From the NCBI GenBank assembly GCA_023301545.1, contig JALZUI010000055.1, positions 1-32,167 on the forward strand: DNA of 32,167 nt, in the 5' to 3' direction. Positions 30,429 to 32,167 of this stretch are shown one piece after another (within the stretch, counting starts at the first letter, position 1; every line of letters begins with the position of its first letter). A program made the translations under genes and the position numbers. Under the pieces are notes generated by a model. That model was not told where the DNA came from, searched no databases, and saw only the letters and a program-made list of their open reading frames with translations. Source of the DNA: Akkermansiaceae bacterium (GTDB taxonomy: Bacteria; Verrucomicrobiota; Verrucomicrobiia; Verrucomicrobiales; Akkermansiaceae).

Positions 30429-31430
30429 ATGAGTCTCCCCCATATTGCTATCGTAGGCGCTACCGGCGCGGTTGGAATCGAAATGCTCAACTGCCTAGAA
30501 GAACGAAATTTTCCGTGCGCCTCCATCACCCTTCTTGCCTCTGCCCGTTCGGCAGGTAAAACCCTCCCCTTTAGAGGTGAAGACATCACCGTCAAGGAGC
30601 TTACGCACGAAGCGTTCGAGGGAATTGACATCGCCCTCTTCAGTGCTAGTGGTGGAATTTCTCTAGAATACGGACCATCAGCAGCTAAGGCAGGTGCAAC
30701 TGTGATCGATAACTCATCAGCCTTCCGCATGGATGAGGACGTCCCCCTAATCGTCCCCGAGATTAACCCAGAAGCCGTTAAGGAGGCGAAAAAAGGCATC
30801 ATAGCCAACCCTAACTGCACCACCATCATCTCGCTCATGGGGCTCTACCCACTGCACAAAAAGTTCGGTCTTAAGGCCATCATCGCCTCCTCCTATCAAG
30901 CGGTATCAGGTAGCGGAGCTGCTGGCATCGCCGAACTCGAAGGCCAGTGCAAGGCGCTCACCAATGGTGAAGAAGTAAAATCTGAGGTGTACCCAAAACA
31001 AATCGCCTTCAATGTCATTCCTCACGTAGACGTGTTCCAAGAAGGTGGCTACACCAAGGAAGAATGGAAAATGTTCAATGAAGGACGTAAAATCCTCGGA
31101 CTTCCTAATCTCAACGTTACTTGTACCTGTGTTCGAGTTCCTGTTTACCGTTCACACTCCGTCAGCATCACCGCCCAGTTTGAGAAGCCGATCACGGTCG
31201 AAGAAGCTAAGGCGGCCTTCACTGATGAGTACAAGGGAATCAGACTCTGTGATGATCCAGAAACAGAACTCTACCCTACCCCGCTCGACACCACCCTCAA
31301 GGACGACTGCCTCGTCGGTCGTATCCGTAAGGACATGGTTATAGATAATGCTCTGGCCCTTTGGGTTGTTGGTGATCAGGTCAAAAAAGGAGCGGCTCTC
31401 AATGCCGTCCAAATCGCAGAAATTCTCTAA
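30429..31430 (+). CDS. asd: Aspartate-semialdehyde dehydrogenase
   Basis: NADPH-dependent reduction of aspartyl phosphate to aspartate semialdehyde, the branch point to lysine/diaminopimelate, methionine and threonine; 333 aa. The nucleotide-binding GATGAVG is at 10-16, the catalytic Cys in NPNCTT at C130, and the substrate/catalytic segment RVPVYRSHS has H243. DNSSAFRMDEDVPLIVPEIN and SYQAVSGSGAAGI are also diagnostic. Length is normal. ispA follows 12 bp downstream, so the two are co-transcribed. No clear promoter or Shine-Dalgarno was found in the 165 bp shared with the divergent cupin gene (the bases before the ATG are TTTATTAATCTT). Confidence 0.97.
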   Translation: MSLPHIAIVGATGAVGIEMLNCLEERNFPCASITLLASARSAGKTLPFRGEDITVKELTHEAFEGIDIALFSASGGISLEYGPSAAKAGATVIDNSSAFRMDEDVPLIVPEINPEAVKEAKKGIIANPNCTTIISLMGLYPLHKKFGLKAIIASSYQAVSGSGAAGIAELEGQCKALTNGEEVKSEVYPKQIAFNVIPHVDVFQEGGYTKEEWKMFNEGRKILGLPNLNVTCTCVRVPVYRSHSVSITAQFEKPITVEEAKAAFTDEYKGIRLCDDPETELYPTPLDTTLKDDCLVGRIRKDMVIDNALALWVVGDQVKKGAALNAVQIAEIL

Positions 31431-31442
31431 TCCCCCCTATAA

Positions 31443-32167
31443 ATGTCTGAGCTCAAGCCTTACCTCCAAGAACTCATCGCCGAAGTCGATGCAGCTCTCG
31501 ATCAACACCTTCCTGCCGAAGAAACGACACCCGAGACTATTCACAAGGCTATGCGCTACAGCATTTTTGCAGGAGGCAAGCGCCTACGCCCCGTCGTCTG
31601 CCTTGCGGCCGCCGAAGCCCTAGGCGTTGACCGCAACGTCGCCATCCACTCCGCCTGTGCGGTAGAGGCGATGCACACGTACTCCCTCATCCATGACGAC
31701 CTCCCAGCCATGGATAATGACGACCTCCGCCGTGGTCGTCCGACTAATCACAAGGTCTTTGGAGACGCCATCGCTATCCTGGCTGGTGACGCCCTCCTCA
31801 ATGAATCCTTCATCATGGTCGCTCGCACCGAGGCTACCGACCGTTACCAAGGTCTTGACTTCGTCCGCGAACTCGCCACCGCAGGCAACAGCCAACACCT
31901 GATCGGAGGCCAAGTTATGGACATCGAGGCCGAAGGCCAAAAAGTCTCCCGTGATGCTCTCGCGCACATTCACGCCACTAAGACCGCAGCCCTACTAACC
32001 ACCTCCCTCCGCCTCGGAGCCATGGCCGCAAACGCCACTCCTCTACAGCTCTCCTGCCTTAGCCGTTTTGGCCGCGCCATGGGACACGCCTTCCAAGTCA
32101 TCGATGACATCCTAGACGTCACTGCTGACACCGAAACCCTTGGGAAAACCGCAGGGAAAGACGAAGC
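31443..32167 (+). CDS. ispA: Short-chain polyprenyl diphosphate synthase, partial at 3' end
   Basis: Condenses isopentenyl diphosphate with allylic diphosphates, probably to geranyl/farnesyl diphosphate. 241 codons are present; the stop lies beyond the window. Motifs: GGKRLRP (44-50), first aspartate-rich motif D85-D-LPAM-D91 followed by DDLRRGRP, GDALL, TAGNSQHLIGGQVMDI, the KT of HATKTAALL, and FQVIDDILDVT as the second aspartate-rich motif. The DDLPAMD form with two extra residues is the type-II FPP synthase pattern of bacteria. It starts 12 bp after asd. In many bacteria dxs is the next gene, but this cannot be seen here. Product chain length is inferred, not proven. Confidence 0.95.
   Translation, partial: MSELKPYLQELIAEVDAALDQHLPAEETTPETIHKAMRYSIFAGGKRLRPVVCLAAAEALGVDRNVAIHSACAVEAMHTYSLIHDDLPAMDNDDLRRGRPTNHKVFGDAIAILAGDALLNESFIMVARTEATDRYQGLDFVRELATAGNSQHLIGGQVMDIEAEGQKVSRDALAHIHATKTAALLTTSLRLGAMAANATPLQLSCLSRFGRAMGHAFQVIDDILDVTADTETLGKTAGKDE

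Noticed and set aside
1..32167. tRNA, rRNA, CRISPR, insertion sequence, phage or integron signals
   Set aside because: I read the intergenic regions on both strands and saw no cloverleaf, regularly spaced repeats, transposase or integrase sequence. This is by eye, so a covariance-model search could still find a small RNA.

Overview
The window looks like chromosomal core DNA of a bacterium in the PVC group, most likely Verrucomicrobiota (tentatively a marine Opitutae/Puniceicoccales-type organism). The support is the mix of gene families: a MetRS without zinc-binding cysteines, a secreted prenyltransferase/squalene-oxidase-repeat protein, a large SNF2 helicase, a DEAD-box helicase with an RGG tail, and an LplT-PlsC fusion. 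Base composition is close to 50% GC by eye. Shine-Dalgarno sequences are absent before nearly every gene. I see no tRNA, rRNA, IS element, prophage gene or CRISPR array. The lineage is an inference, because no 16S or other marker can be read here.

Layout. (1) 1-4085: 5' part of metG (minus), then a divergent secreted alpha/alpha-toroid protein, a sigma-54 activator with a receiver domain that lacks its phospho-acceptor Asp, and a small single-pass membrane protein. (2) 4086-5937: a minus-strand operon of metallophosphoesterase, an unknown 97-aa protein and a Roadblock/LC7-like protein; this is the most system-like uncharacterised unit. (3) 6023-13410: alaS (minus), then nadK, trhO, phoH and a short membrane HD phosphohydrolase (plus). 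(4) 13532-18109: a two-way terminator, rpsB-tsf (minus), prmC (plus), a HIT protein (minus), and an Rrf2 regulator divergent from cysE. (5) 18141-21798: a 1173-aa SNF2 helicase with its own palindrome and a strong terminator. (6) 21799-23882: an AT-richer stretch with two tandem paralogous lipoproteins (minus). (7) 23979-30298: an unknown 370-aa protein, a DEAD-box RNA helicase, an LplT-PlsC fusion and a WbuC-type cupin (all minus). (8) 30429-end: asd and a partial ispA-type prenyl synthase (plus).

Most genes are housekeeping: translation (metG, alaS, rpsB, tsf, prmC, trhO), NADP synthesis, cysteine synthesis with its probable regulator, the aspartate pathway, isoprenoid precursors, phospholipid turnover and RNA metabolism. 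The most notable regulatory signal is that several genes have a sigma-70-like promoter whose -10 box ends only 6-9 nt before the ATG, which predicts leaderless or nearly leaderless mRNAs. The DEAD-box helicase promoter also carries two copies of the palindrome GTGATCAC centred exactly 42 bp apart, one of them between the -35 and -10 boxes.
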